From the NCBI GenBank assembly GCA_947474455.1, contig CANJIL010000033.1, forward strand, positions 1-33,233: 33,233 nt of DNA, in the 5' to 3' direction. Made by a program: the position numbers and the translations under genes. The notes under the pieces are model-generated. The model was given only the letters and a program-made list of their open reading frames with translations, did no database searches and was not told where the DNA came from. Shown one piece after another: positions 8,304-17,480 of the stretch. This stretch comes from Hyphomonadaceae bacterium. GTDB taxonomy: Bacteria > Pseudomonadota > Alphaproteobacteria > Caulobacterales > Hyphomonadaceae. Position 1 is the first letter of the stretch. Each line of letters begins with the position of its first letter.

Positions 8304-9368
8304 TTAGCCGGCGTCGTAGCTGTGCCAGGCGCCATCACGGCCGCGTAAACGAATTCGGCCGTCTTCCGTTTGCACATCGGATGGCGAGGCCCGCGCCTTC
8401 GAGACACCGCCGGGAATGTCGATCACGTAGTCCGGCTGGGCCAAGCCTGAAACGCGCTCGCGCAACTGGCGGACCAGCGCCTGCCCCTGCTCCACCGTCG
8501 TACGGAAGTGCGAAGTCCCGGGCGCCAGGTCGGCGTGGTGCAGATAGTAGGGCTTGATGCGGAGTTCGACGAAACTGCGCATCAATTGTTCCAACGTGTC
8601 GATGTCGTCGTTGACGCGCTTCAGCAGGACAGTCTGGCTGAGTAGAGGAATGCCCGCGTCGATAAGGCGTGCGCAGGCCGCGCGCACGGCCGGTGTGAGT
8701 TCACGCGGATGATTACAGTGGATCGCAACGTAGACGGCCTTGGTGGCGCTGCCAATCGCGGCGACGAATTCAGTCGTGATGCGGTCGGGATCAGCCACAG
8801 GCATGCGAGTGTGCCAGCGGATAACCTTCACGTGCGGGATCGCTTCCAGCTCGCGCGTGAGCGCCGAGGCCCGGCGGGCGGACAACATGAACGGATCGCC
8901 GCCGGTGACGATGACTTCCCAGATCTCGGAATGCTGGCGGATATAGGCGAGCGCCGCCTCAATTTCGGTGGGCGAGAGATTGCCGTCCTTGTCGGGCCCG
9001 ACCATCTCGCGGCGAAAACAGAAGCGGCAATAGACTGGGCACACCGAAACGGCCTTCAGAAGCACGCGATCGGGATAACGATGCACAATGCCTTCGACCG
9101 GTTCATGGGTCTTGTCGCCGATTGGATCGGGAAACTCTTCCGGCCGCACATCCAGTTCCGCTTGCGATGGCACGAACTGTCGCGCGATCGGATCGGCGGG
9201 ATCCGCGCGATCGATCAGGGCTGCGAGCGACGGCGTGATGGCCGCGGCGTAAGCGGCAGTAACAGCAGCCACGCCCGACGCCTGATCAACAAGCCCGGCC
9301 GCGACGAGGTCGTCTGCGGTGCGCAGCGTGCGGGAGCCATGAAGGCTGATGTCGAGCAGGCGGGCCAT
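8304..9368 (-). CDS. epmB: EF-P lysine 2,3-aminomutase (radical SAM)
   Basis: A radical SAM and PLP enzyme of the lysine 2,3-aminomutase family, 354 residues. It would convert (S)-alpha-lysine to (R)-beta-lysine, which EpmA attaches to elongation factor P. The cluster motif CPVYCRFCF supplies Cys110, Cys114 and Cys117 for the 4Fe-4S cluster, followed by RREMVG. The VTGGDPFML segment and the C-terminal DIPGG are also typical. The short length, without the long tails of clostridial KamA, and the location beside epmA and efp favour EpmB over catabolic KamA. It follows the lipoprotein gene by 23 bases on the same strand. The ATG at 9368 has only a weak ribosome binding site, so translation may depend on the upstream genes. 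Confidence 0.9.
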   Translation of the reverse strand: MARLLDISLHGSRTLRTADDLVAAGLVDQASGVAAVTAAYAAAITPSLAALIDRADPADPIARQFVPSQAELDVRPEEFPDPIGDKTHEPVEGIVHRYPDRVLLKAVSVCPVYCRFCFRREMVGPDKDGNLSPTEIEAALAYIRQHSEIWEVIVTGGDPFMLSARRASALTRELEAIPHVKVIRWHTRMPVADPDRITTEFVAAIGSATKAVYVAIHCNHPRELTPAVRAACARLIDAGIPLLSQTVLLKRVNDDIDTLEQLMRSFVELRIKPYYLHHADLAPGTSHFRTTVEQGQALVRQLRERVSGLAQPDYVIDIPGGVSKARASPSDVQTEDGRIRLRGRDGAWHSYDAG

Positions 9369-9391
9369 AGTTGGCGCGCTCTATCGCCCCG

Positions 9392-9820
9392 TTAGCCGCG
9401 TCTGTCCAGCAGCAAGCCCAGATCCTCGACCGCCCTGGCGGCGCGTTCGTCCACGCCTTGTTCTCGCAGAATGCTGGCGAACAGCTGCGTGGCCTTCGGC
9501 GCCGTGTCGCATTCGGACATCGCATCGCGAACGTCCGGCCAGAGATCCTCCATGAAATCCGATGCGAGCGTTAGCATCCCGGCAGCCGCAAGGATCATCG
9601 TCGGTATGCCGGCGGAGGTATCAATGCCCGCCGAGCCGGAAAGCAGGGCAGCGGAGCTGCGGGCGTTGCCGAACTCCTTCTGGTGATCGCGCACGAACTC
9701 GGAGACGAACCGGTCCGTCCTCCAATGGACCCATTCCGACGTGCAGGGCTCGGGCGTGGTGGCGCAGCCGGAGGCGCTCAGCGCAAGCGCGACAAGGCTG
9801 GCGGGGATGGTTCGTTTCAT
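9392..9820 (-). CDS. small predicted lipoprotein, unknown function
   Basis: The predicted protein has 142 residues with a lipoprotein signal: MKR, a hydrophobic stretch and a lipobox ending ALSASGC at Cys19. The start at 9820 is chosen because AGAGGA precedes it at 6 bases and it gives a normal signal peptide; the frame opens 21 bases earlier. The mature part has no family that I recognise. A small hydrophobic segment (about residues 70-88) is followed by an acidic region with two further Cys. It sits between epmA and epmB on the same strand, with 30 and 23 base gaps, so it is probably co-transcribed with EF-P modification enzymes, but nothing in its sequence suggests a role in that pathway. 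Confidence 0.75.
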   Translation of the reverse strand: MKRTIPASLVALALSASGCATTPEPCTSEWVHWRTDRFVSEFVRDHQKEFGNARSSAALLSGSAGIDTSAGIPTMILAAAGMLTLASDFMEDLWPDVRDAMSECDTAPKATQLFASILREQGVDERAARAVEDLGLLLDRRG

Positions 9821-9850
9821 CGGTTGTCCTCTTTGGGGCATCAGACGCGC

Positions 9851-10927
9851 TTAGACCGGCGGCGTCCAGAGCACGTCTGCAATCCGCCGCGCGCCTGTCG
9901 CCAACGTCACCAGCCTGTCGAAACCAAGCGCGACCCCGCTGGCTGGCGGCATATGGGTCAGCGCGGCAAGGAATTCCTCATCGAGCGGATAGCGCTCGCC
10001 ATAGGCAGCCTGTTTTACATCCATTTCGGCTTCGAACCGGCGACGCTGTTCGGTTGCATCGGTCAGCTCGCCGAAGCCGTTGGCCAGCTCCACGCCGCAG
10101 GCGTAGAGTTCGAAACGCTCTGCATAACGCGGGTCGTGCGCGAGCGGCCTGGCGAGTGCGGCTTCCTCCAACGGGTACTCGCAGAGAAGCGTCAACCACC
10201 CCCGCCCGAGCTTTGGCTCGACGCGCTCGACCAGGACCCGGCTGAAAATATCGGACCAGTTGTCCTCCGCTGCAGTCCGCACGCCGATCGCCTGCGCAGC
10301 GCGCGCGAGCGCCTTGACGCTGCCCAATGTGGGCTCGAGGTCGATTTCCGCGTGCCTTGCGAAGGCTTCCACGACTGTGAGGTATTCCGGCTGTCGATTT
10401 GGATCGCAGGCCTGACCCCGCCACTCCAGACCCTCGCGTCCGGTCTCGTTCAGCGCGAGGCGGCAGAGCTCGATGCAATCCGCCATTACCGCCTGATAGG
10501 GTTCACCCGCGCGATACCATTCGAGCATCGTGAACTCGGAAGAATGCAGCGGTCCCGCCTCGCCATTCCGGTAGACCCGGGCATAGTCGAAAATCCTGGT
10601 CTCGCCCGCCGCCAGCAGTTTTTTGGCGGCGAACTCTGGCGAGGTGTGCAGGTAGAGTGGCCGGGTCGAACGGTTTTCGCCGACCCAGTCGGTTCGGAAT
10701 CCATGCAGGTGAGCCTCATTCCCTGGCGACACCTGCAGCGCCCCGCACTCGACCTCTGTGAAGCCCTGCAGGCGAAACCACGCCCGCGCCGCATCCCGGA
10801 TGCGCCCGCGTCCTTCCAGGAAAGGCCGGCGGTCGGCGTGAGAATCCTTGCTCCACCAAGGCGCTGGATTTACCAAGACAGGCTCCAAAGACCTAGAAAG
10901 CCGGGCTTGGCCGCCACGGCGGGTCAT
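9851..10927 (-). CDS. epmA: EF-P beta-lysine ligase (PoxA/GenX)
   Basis: A truncated class II lysyl-tRNA synthetase homologue without the anticodon-binding domain, about 358 residues. It activates beta-lysine with ATP and joins it to a conserved Lys of EF-P. Class II motif 2 is seen in [20 protein letters not shown] and motif 3 in [15 protein letters not shown] near the C-terminus. [15 protein letters not shown] matches the substrate-pocket region of PoxA. The ATG at 10927 is preferred because family homology begins soon after it ([15 protein letters not shown]). The frame continues to an ATG at 10984, which would leave only 23 bases to the divergent efp start and would add a basic, unconserved N-terminus. 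It is the first gene of a minus-strand group with the lipoprotein and epmB. Confidence 0.92.
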   Translation of the reverse strand: MTRRGGQARLSRSLEPVLVNPAPWWSKDSHADRRPFLEGRGRIRDAARAWFRLQGFTEVECGALQVSPGNEAHLHGFRTDWVGENRSTRPLYLHTSPEFAAKKLLAAGETRIFDYARVYRNGEAGPLHSSEFTMLEWYRAGEPYQAVMADCIELCRLALNETGREGLEWRGQACDPNRQPEYLTVVEAFARHAEIDLEPTLGSVKALARAAQAIGVRTAAEDNWSDIFSRVLVERVEPKLGRGWLTLLCEYPLEEAALARPLAHDPRYAERFELYACGVELANGFGELTDATEQRRRFEAEMDVKQAAYGERYPLDEEFLAALTHMPPASGVALGFDRLVTLATGARRIADVLWTPPV

Positions 10928-11007
10928 TGTATGACCGCGCCGCTTCAACAGTTTCCCGGTGGCCGAGCCATACTCCGCCGCCATCCCAAAGACAAAGGCG
11001 GCTTATC

Positions 11008-11580
11008 GTGGTCAAAGTCATCGCTAGCGACGTGCGCAAGGGCAACGTCCTCGAAAAGGAGGACGGCCAGCTCTACACCGTCCTCAAGGCCGAAACCTAC
11101 CGTCCGGGCAAGGGCACGCCGACCGCCACGATCGACATGCGCCGCATCTCCGACGGCGTGAAAGTGGTCGATACCTACAAGACCACCGACCAGCTCGAGC
11201 GCGCTTTCGTGGAGGAGGTGAAGCATCAGTACCTCTACCAGGACGGCGCACTCTACGTTTTCATGAACCCGGACAACTATGAGCAGGTCATGGTTCCTGC
11301 CGATATGCTGGGCGACAGCGTCGCCTATCTCGGCGAGAACATGGACGTGCATCTGCTCATGTTTGACGGCCGTCCGGTGTCGATCGAACTACCGCAGCGC
11401 GTGACGCTCGAGATCGTAGAGACGGAGCCAGTCGTGAAGGGGCAGACAGCGTCGGGCTCTTACAAGCCGGCCAAGATGTCGAACGGCATCCGCGTGATGG
11501 TGCCCCCGCATGTCGGCACGGGCACGCGCATCATCGTTTCTACCGAAGACGGCTCCTACGTCGAACGCGCCAAGGACTAA
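11008..11580 (+). CDS. efp: elongation factor P
   Basis: Elongation factor P, 190 residues, which relieves ribosome stalling at proline-rich stretches. It has the three-domain EF-P length and the family start [14 protein letters not shown]. The modified residue lies in the domain I loop YRPGKGTP, where Lys is flanked by Gly and Pro; this is the expected target of EpmA and EpmB encoded on the opposite strand. The C-terminal region ends in the typical [19 protein letters not shown]. The start is GTG at 11008 with AAAGG about 10 bases upstream. It is divergent from epmA. Its stop overlaps by three bases the stop of the convergent antiporter gene, so there is no room for a terminator between them. 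Confidence 0.97.
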   Translation: MVKVIASDVRKGNVLEKEDGQLYTVLKAETYRPGKGTPTATIDMRRISDGVKVVDTYKTTDQLERAFVEEVKHQYLYQDGALYVFMNPDNYEQVMVPADMLGDSVAYLGENMDVHLLMFDGRPVSIELPQRVTLEIVETEPVVKGQTASGSYKPAKMSNGIRVMVPPHVGTGTRIIVSTEDGSYVERAKD

Positions 11581-13418
11581 TTGCCGCCTTCGATCGCTTC
11601 CGCGGCCTCCTCGTTGAGGGCCGTGGCTTCCTTCCGCGGCACGACCAGCGGGGCGGGTTGCGTCGTGGCGATGTTACCGCGCATGAGTGACAGGCCAGCC
11701 CTGAGCCCGCCCGCCATCTGCATTTCTAGCCGCTGCTGGTCGCGACGGCGAACATCGAGCACCAGTTCGTCAGCCTCCTCTTCGTCGACGCCGAGTTTGA
11801 CCAGAACTTGCCGCCCGAACACGATCGCTGACTCGAATGTTTCACGCAGCTGATACTCGACCCCGGCGTTGATGAGGCGCAGCGCGTGGCCCCGGTCGAA
11901 GGCGCGCACGAACAGCTTCGCGTGCGGGAATTCGGCCTTTGCCAGCTCCACGATCCTGTCGGCTGCTTCCTGCTTGTCGACGCAGATAAGGATCGCCTCC
12001 GCCGCCGCCGCGCCCGAGGCGCGCAGCACGTCGAGACGCGTGCCGTCGCCATAATAGACCTTGAAGCCGAATTGTCCGGCGGCCCGGATCATCTCCACGT
12101 CGATCTCGATTATCGACACGTCGATGCCCTTCGCCAGCAGCGGCTGCGACACCACCTGTGCAAACCGGCCGAAACCGACGAACATGACGCGGCCATGAAG
12201 ATCAGCCGCCTCCTCAACGCCTTCCATGGATTCCTTTTCGGCAGGCGTCAGACGCTCGATCGCCATCACCGCCAGCGGGGTCAGCACCATCGACAGGATG
12301 ACGACGGCCGTCATGGCCGCCGCGGTTTGCGCGTCCATCACGCCGGCCGCCAGCGCGCCAGCATAGAGGACGAAGGCGAACTCTCCGCCCTGCGCAAACA
12401 GCGCCGCGCGATGCAGCGCTTCACGCTGCTTGGCTTTGAACAATCGCGCCACAATATAGATACCCAGCGACTTCACCAGCATGAACGAAACAACGCCGCA
12501 GGCGATCAGCATCCAGTTCGCGATGACGAGATTGAGGTCGAGCGACATCCCTACGCCGAGGAAAAACAGCCCCAGCAGAATGCCTCGGAAAGGTTCGACA
12601 TCGGCCTCGAGCTGATGGCGGAAAGTCGATTCCGACAGCAGCACGCCTGCGAGAAAGGCGCCCATCGCCATCGACAGGCCGCCCCACTGCATGAACAGCG
12701 CTGCGCCCAGCACAACCATGAGCGCCGCGGCGGTCATGACTTCGCGCGCGCCCGACCACGCCAGAAAGCCGAACAACGGATTCATCAGGAACCGTCCAGC
12801 CACGAATACGAGCGCCACCGCGCCCACCGCTAGAGCTATGGTCTGCCACAGTGGGGCGGCGTGCTCGTTCACCTGGGCGCCCGGCGCGAACGCCGCGAGG
12901 ACAGCGACCAGCGCCAGCAGCGGGATGATCGCCAGATCTTCGAGCAGCAGGATCGCCACGGACCTCTGCCCAGCCGGCGAAGAGACTTCGCCGCGGTCCT
13001 CCATCATTTTCATGATCACGGCGGTGGACGACAGCACGAAACCGAACGCTCCGATCACGGCGGCGGCCGGCGGCAGTCCGAAGGCCATGGCGACGCCTGA
13101 GAGCAGTGCGCCGCAGGTCAACACCTGTACTAGCCCCAGTCCGAATATATCTCGTCGCATCGCCCACAGCTTGGCGGGGCGCATCTCCAGGCCAATTAGA
13201 AAGAGGAACAACACGACGCCGAGTTCGGCGACATGCAGCACGGCTTGCGGATCGTTGAACAGCTTCAGCACGTAGGGCCCGACCAACACGCCTGCGGTGA
13301 GATATCCGAGCACGGCGCCGAGGCCGAGCAGCCGGAAGATCGGGACCGCGACTACCCCGGCCGCCAACAGGGCGACCGCCAGACCAAGGTCTGTTCCGCC
13401 TGCAGCCCCGTGTTCCAT
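11577..13418 (-). CDS. CPA2-family cation:proton antiporter, Kef-type
   Basis: An inner-membrane antiporter of the CPA2 family, 613 residues, related to KefB/KefC. About twelve transmembrane segments fill the first 400 residues, including [12 protein letters not shown] and the family region [15 protein letters not shown]. They are followed by a soluble Rossmann (TrkA-N) domain starting [11 protein letters not shown], which binds a nucleotide or glutathione in relatives. A C-terminal tail of about 80 residues is rich in Glu and Arg. It probably exchanges K+ (or Na+) for H+. Start at ATG 13418 is chosen for GGAG at 5 bases; the frame opens 51 bases earlier. No KefF/KefG-type ancillary gene is present nearby, so glutathione gating is unproven. 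Confidence 0.9.
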   Translation of the reverse strand: MEHGAAGGTDLGLAVALLAAGVVAVPIFRLLGLGAVLGYLTAGVLVGPYVLKLFNDPQAVLHVAELGVVLFLFLIGLEMRPAKLWAMRRDIFGLGLVQVLTCGALLSGVAMAFGLPPAAAVIGAFGFVLSSTAVIMKMMEDRGEVSSPAGQRSVAILLLEDLAIIPLLALVAVLAAFAPGAQVNEHAAPLWQTIALAVGAVALVFVAGRFLMNPLFGFLAWSGAREVMTAAALMVVLGAALFMQWGGLSMAMGAFLAGVLLSESTFRHQLEADVEPFRGILLGLFFLGVGMSLDLNLVIANWMLIACGVVSFMLVKSLGIYIVARLFKAKQREALHRAALFAQGGEFAFVLYAGALAAGVMDAQTAAAMTAVVILSMVLTPLAVMAIERLTPAEKESMEGVEEAADLHGRVMFVGFGRFAQVVSQPLLAKGIDVSIIEIDVEMIRAAGQFGFKVYYGDGTRLDVLRASGAAAAEAILICVDKQEAADRIVELAKAEFPHAKLFVRAFDRGHALRLINAGVEYQLRETFESAIVFGRQVLVKLGVDEEEADELVLDVRRRDQQRLEMQMAGGLRAGLSLMRGNIATTQPAPLVVPRKEATALNEEAAEAIEGGN

Positions 13419-13524
13419 GTCCGCTCCCGCGTCCGCGTAGATCCTGGACACCCGTACTTGAAAGAACACGATGGCCGCAAGGAGAAGCGCGGGGGACTGT
13501 TACTCTGACAATTGCGCTTCCGGA

Positions 13525-13866
13525 CTATTTCAGGCGCTTCTCGAACTCGGGAAAGTAGGAGGCCGCTTGCGCGGCCAGTTGCTGCTCCATCTTGCGAAAC
13601 AGCGACAGAATTTCCTCGCCCGACTTTGTCAGGACGGCGCCGCCGCCCTTTTTCCCGCCCGTGGACGATTCGACGAGGGGCTTGCGGAAATCATTGTTCA
13701 TCGCGTCGACGAGCTGCCAGGCGCGCGAATAGCTCATTTCCATCACCTTGGCGGCCTTGGAGATTGAGCCTTCGGCGGCGATATGCTCGAGTAGCTCGGC
13801 CTTTCCCGGCCCGAAGGCGCGCTCGCCGCTTGCGATCAGACGCGCAGAGATCCGTATCGAAGCCAT
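13525..13866 (-). CDS. ModE-like winged-helix regulator, DNA-binding domain only
   Basis: A 113-residue protein matching the N-terminal winged helix-turn-helix domain of ModE. AEGSISKAAKVMEMSYSRAW (about residues 31-50) is the helix-turn-helix, and STGGKKGGGAVLT is the typical wing. The C-terminal molybdate-binding MOP domains of full ModE (about 260 residues) are absent, so this belongs to the short ModE-like group. Whether it senses molybdate is open, and no molybdenum transport or cofactor genes lie in the window. GGAG precedes the ATG at 6 bases. It lies 62 bases after the aminotransferase gene on the same strand and 106 bases ahead of the antiporter gene. Confidence 0.88.
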   Translation of the reverse strand: MASIRISARLIASGERAFGPGKAELLEHIAAEGSISKAAKVMEMSYSRAWQLVDAMNNDFRKPLVESSTGGKKGGGAVLTKSGEEILSLFRKMEQQLAAQAASYFPEFEKRLK

Positions 13867-13928
13867 GTCTCACTCCGGTTGATGCCCTATCGAACTCCGC
13901 TGGAGCCAGAGCGCAAGCCCAAAGTCGC

Positions 13929-15086
13929 TCAGGCCATCAGTCTGCGCGCTTTCGCCAGTCGTTCAACGCCCTGGTCGAGCGTCGCGTCGGATTTCGCGAA
14001 GCACAATCGCACCACCGACGTCTCCGGTGGATTGACGTAAAATGCCGAGAACGGAATGGTCGCCACGCCGCAATCCTTGACCGCGCGGATGGCGAAGTCC
14101 TTGTCGGTCATGCCGATGCCGGATGCATGCAAATCAACTCCGGCGAAGTAGGTTCCGGCAGCGGGAAGGACGCGAAACCCTTCCTGTTGCAAAGCGAGCT
14201 GCATCCTGTCGCGGCCCCTGGCGAGCTGGACCCGCATCTCCTCAAAATGTCCCACTGGCTTGCCAAGCCCGTAGGCTACGGCGCTTTGAAGGTTCGGCGC
14301 TGTCGTGAACGTCAGGAACTGGTGAGCCTTCGCGAACACTTCGGTCAGCTTCGGCGCCGCGCAAGCGAACCCGACCTTCCACCCGGTCATGGAAAACATC
14401 TTGCCGGCCGAACCGATCTTGATCGTCCGCTCCCGCATCCCAGGCGCCTGCAGCATCGAGACATGCGAGGCACCGTCAAAAACGCAGTGCTCCCACACCT
14501 CGTCCGAAATTGCGACGCAGTCATGCTCCACGCACTTGGCCGCAATCAGCGCCAGATCTTCCCTACCGATCAGGCTCGCGGAAGGATTGAGAGGCGTATT
14601 GAGCACGACTACTCGTGTCTTGGCTGTAAACGCAGCCGCGAGTCGGGCCGGATCGACGCGCCACTCCGGCGGCTCCAGCCGCACCAAGCGTGCTGTCGCT
14701 CCAGCACGTCGCAACATGGGCAGATAGCTGTCGTACATTGGCTCGAACAGAACGACCTCGTCGCCCGGCTGCAGGATGGCAAGCAACGCCGCCGCCAAGG
14801 CCTCCGTGGCGCCGGAGGTGATGGTCACTTCGGATTTCCAGTCGAGTTCGACACTCTGCATTCGTTGATAGTGTTCGGCCACAGCTTCGCGTAGCGCCGG
14901 CACGCCGCGCATGGGTGGATACTGGTTGGGCCCCTCCACCACCGCTCTCGCCGCGCGTTCGCGGATATCCAGCGGCCCATCCCATTCAGGAAAGCCCTGC
15001 CCCAGATTGATCGCGCCGGTTTCGCGTGCAAGCCTCGACATCACGTCAAAGACCGTATCCGGCAGCGAAGCATAGATCGGGTTCAT
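13929..15086 (-). CDS. class I/II PLP aminotransferase, glutamine/methionine transaminase-like
   Basis: A fold-type I aminotransferase of 385 residues, close to the YbdL/kynurenine aminotransferase/glutamine transaminase K group. Seen: INLGQGFPEWDGP near the N-terminus (substrate-binding, LGQGFP is characteristic of this group), NTPLNPSA at 163-170, Asp195 in SDEVWEH, and the PLP lysine Lys229 in SAGKMFSMTGWKVGF. It would transaminate glutamine, methionine or aromatic amino acids with a 2-oxo acid. Its ATG overlaps the stop of the upstream amidase gene (ATGA), so the two are translationally coupled. The two activities are linked biochemically, because such transaminases yield alpha-ketoglutaramate and deaminated glutathione, which Nit-family amidases hydrolyse. 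Confidence 0.88.
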   Translation of the reverse strand: MNPIYASLPDTVFDVMSRLARETGAINLGQGFPEWDGPLDIRERAARAVVEGPNQYPPMRGVPALREAVAEHYQRMQSVELDWKSEVTITSGATEALAAALLAILQPGDEVVLFEPMYDSYLPMLRRAGATARLVRLEPPEWRVDPARLAAAFTAKTRVVVLNTPLNPSASLIGREDLALIAAKCVEHDCVAISDEVWEHCVFDGASHVSMLQAPGMRERTIKIGSAGKMFSMTGWKVGFACAAPKLTEVFAKAHQFLTFTTAPNLQSAVAYGLGKPVGHFEEMRVQLARGRDRMQLALQQEGFRVLPAAGTYFAGVDLHASGIGMTDKDFAIRAVKDCGVATIPFSAFYVNPPETSVVRLCFAKSDATLDQGVERLAKARRLMA

Positions 15087-15910
15087 GCGCCTGCCGTGCG
15101 GAAAGGCCGGACATGCTTCAGCGACGGCACCTTGCCGCGCGCATCGTCGACCTTCGACAGGTCCAGCGTCGCGAAAATCACGCCCGGATCAACGCCGGCC
15201 TCCGCCAGGACTTCGCCCCAGGGGTCGATGATAAGCGAGTGGCCGAAGGTCTCGCGGCCGTCCTGATGCATTCCGCCCTGGGCAGGCGCGATTACGAAGC
15301 ATCCCGTCTCGATCGCCCGTGACCGCAGCAGGATGTGCCAATGCGCCTCGCCTGTGATGCGCGTGAACGCCGCGGGCACGGCGATGATCTTCGCTCCGCC
15401 CCAGGCCAAGGTTCGGAAGAGGTCGGGAAAGCGCACATCATAGCAGATGGTCATGCCCAGCGGCCCGGCCGGCAGGCTCACGATCACGGCCTCGTCCCCC
15501 GCAGTGAAACTGTCGGACTCCCTGTAGATGTTGCCTGCGTTGAGCTGCACGTCGAACATGTGAATCTTGTCGTATTTCGCAATGACTTCGCCGTCCGGCG
15601 CGATCAGGAAGCTGCGGTTGGCGCATTTGCCATCTTCGACGCGGATCGCAATCGACCCGATCAGCAACGTAACGCCCAGTTCCCGCGCCAGCGCCCGGAA
15701 CGCCATCAGGCCGGGATCGGCGCCTTCCGACGTGGATTTAGCCCACACACCGCCCGGCTGGCGGTCGAGCAGGGTCGTCATCTCGGGCGTCGCAATCAGC
15801 GTGGCCCCATTACCGGCCGCTTCCCGGATCAGCGAGGTGGTGGCCGCGATGTTTTCGGCGACATCGACGCCTGACCGCATCTGGACACAGGCAACCCTGA
15901 TCTGGGACAT
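15083..15910 (-). CDS. nitrilase-superfamily amidase, Nit1-like (deaminated glutathione amidase or omega-amidase)
   Basis: A carbon-nitrogen hydrolase of 275 residues with the complete Glu-Lys-Cys triad: Glu43 in TPEMTTL, Lys115 in YDKIHMFDV and Cys156 in ICYDVRFPDLFR. The segments AHWHILLRSRAIET and GRETFGHSLIIDPWGEV are closer to Nit1 (deaminated glutathione amidase) than to Nit2 omega-amidases. The likely job is to hydrolyse 2-oxo analogues of glutathione or glutamine made by side reactions of transaminases. AAAGGA precedes the ATG at 5 bases. It is the first gene of a pair and overlaps the aminotransferase by four bases. The exact substrate is inferred from motifs and context. Confidence 0.88.
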   Translation of the reverse strand: MSQIRVACVQMRSGVDVAENIAATTSLIREAAGNGATLIATPEMTTLLDRQPGGVWAKSTSEGADPGLMAFRALARELGVTLLIGSIAIRVEDGKCANRSFLIAPDGEVIAKYDKIHMFDVQLNAGNIYRESDSFTAGDEAVIVSLPAGPLGMTICYDVRFPDLFRTLAWGGAKIIAVPAAFTRITGEAHWHILLRSRAIETGCFVIAPAQGGMHQDGRETFGHSLIIDPWGEVLAEAGVDPGVIFATLDLSKVDDARGKVPSLKHVRPFRTAGA

Positions 15911-16160
15911 CGCAATCCTTTCTCCCGGCCAGTTAATCTCTGGCCAACCATGTCTTCCGCCAGTCTGCCTCGAACCTCAACGCATTCCCAGCGATCGGAA
16001 GGCCAGTTGTGGTTAACCGGCCGCATTCGCGCGACAGGCGGCGCCCACGTGACAGGCTCCCCTGATGGTACGCAGATTGCTGGTAATCCCGCGAGGCGAC
16101 TCCGTTCTGCGATTCCGTGGCTGCGAGGGTATGCTGGATCGGCCTGCGGAAAAGCTGGGA

Positions 16161-17480
16161 ATGAACAAGGCGCCCTCAGAAGCAATCGACGCACCAGGCA
16201 TGGAGCCGGTTGTTGGCTTTCAGCCTGCGCAGTCCCGTTCGCTTCTGAATTATATGCGGTATTGCGACCCGGTGATGATGTTCATGTGGGTCGTTTCCAC
16301 CACCCTGCTATTTGCCTGGCTGGCTCCTGTCCGATATCTTGCGGCCTTCTATTTTGCAGGAGCGCTGTTCCTGCTGGCCCGACAGACCATGCCCGTTGTC
16401 GCGCGTTGCTGGCCGCTGTTCCTGCTGCCCATTCTCTGCACGACTTCCGCGCTCTGGGCCCCTTCGTCGGACGAGGCGCTGCGCAAAGGGCTCGGCCTGG
16501 CGCTGACCGGCGTCATCGCGATCTATGCCGCAACACGCCTGTCGGGTCGCCAGATCCTGCTCGCCTATTTTGCGGTGGAGCTTATCGCTGCGGTTATGTC
16601 GGCCGCGATGCCTTTGGTAATTGATGGCTCTTGGGCCGGGATCTTCGGTCAGAAGAACTTCTATGCGCTGCATATGTTCTTCCTGTTCGTTTCCAGCCTC
16701 GCACTGGCCCTGGATAGCGGAACCAACCGATGGCTTCGCGCATTCGCCACAATTGTCGTTCCGTTTTCAGTCTTCATGGTGCTGATGGCGAAGTCGGGCA
16801 CCATAACCGTGCTGCTGCTCGGCGCTTCGGTCCTCATGATCGGTCAGGTGTTCCTTTGGCAGCCCACCTCTCGCATCAGGCATGGCCGCACGTTGCTCGT
16901 ACTGATGCTGACAATCGCGGGTTTGATCGTCGCCTACGTCCTCTTTGCCATACTGCAGATCGACTTGACGGAGGAAGTCCTTGGCGCACTGGGCAAGGAT
17001 TCAACACTGACCGGCCGGACCATGCTGTGGCAGCTTGCCGAACACGCTATGGCGGAACATCCGTTGACAGGGCTGGGGGCAAACGGCTTCTGGCGACAGG
17101 AAAGCGGCGTGGCGAACGGCGTTGCTCAATCAATGGGTTTTGAAAGGCTCATCATCTTCAACTTCCACAACGCCTATTACGAGAACGGTGTGAACTACGG
17201 ATATCCGGGCATGTTTGCCACCATGCTCCTCGCGGCTTGGGCGTTGGGGAGCTCGGCGCTCACCTGGTTGCGCAATCAGTCCGTCATCAATGCCGCCTTC
17301 CTGATTCTCGCCAGCATGATCGTTCTCCGCACGACCAGCGAAGCTGACCTAGCGTCGGAATACTCCGGCACATCGGTGCTGCTGTTCATCGCTGCAGCTC
17401 GCAAGGAATGGCGTCCCAAGCGCGTTGCGCAACCCGCCTCTATTGCGGCTCCAGCGCCGCTGGTTCGGGCCCGCACATGA
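16161..17480 (+). CDS. O-antigen ligase/Wzy-polymerase-like membrane protein
   Basis: A polytopic inner-membrane protein of about 440 residues with some ten hydrophobic segments. It has the layout of the O-antigen ligase/polymerase (Wzy_C) family, with a larger periplasmic loop before the last membrane segments. TGRTMLWQLAEHAMAEHPLTGLGANGFW and FNFHNAYYENGVNYGYPG (about residues 300-365) form the conserved loop, with the Arg and His typical of these enzymes. It would polymerise or ligate lipid-linked polysaccharide units in the periplasm. The start is uncertain: ATG 16161 follows GGAAAAG at 6-7 bases, while the frame is open from 16065. The ATGA overlap with the next gene, a glycosyltransferase, shows an operon. 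The upstream 250 bases are a divergent promoter region. Confidence 0.85.
   Translation: MNKAPSEAIDAPGMEPVVGFQPAQSRSLLNYMRYCDPVMMFMWVVSTTLLFAWLAPVRYLAAFYFAGALFLLARQTMPVVARCWPLFLLPILCTTSALWAPSSDEALRKGLGLALTGVIAIYAATRLSGRQILLAYFAVELIAAVMSAAMPLVIDGSWAGIFGQKNFYALHMFFLFVSSLALALDSGTNRWLRAFATIVVPFSVFMVLMAKSGTITVLLLGASVLMIGQVFLWQPTSRIRHGRTLLVLMLTIAGLIVAYVLFAILQIDLTEEVLGALGKDSTLTGRTMLWQLAEHAMAEHPLTGLGANGFWRQESGVANGVAQSMGFERLIIFNFHNAYYENGVNYGYPGMFATMLLAAWALGSSALTWLRNQSVINAAFLILASMIVLRTTSEADLASEYSGTSVLLFIAAARKEWRPKRVAQPASIAAPAPLVRART

Noticed and set aside
9683-11161. A 492-residue open frame antisense to epmA
   Set aside because: It crosses epmA and into efp and shows no recognisable domain. epmA has intact class II synthetase motifs.
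11886-12833. A 315-residue open frame antisense to the Kef-type antiporter
   Set aside because: It is rich in Arg and His with no family motif, typical of GC-rich antisense frames. The opposite strand encodes a clear membrane protein.
13512-14894. A 460-residue forward frame opposite the ModE-like and aminotransferase genes
   Set aside because: It is low in hydrophobic pattern and rich in Arg and Ser, with no motif. Both minus-strand genes are unmistakable.
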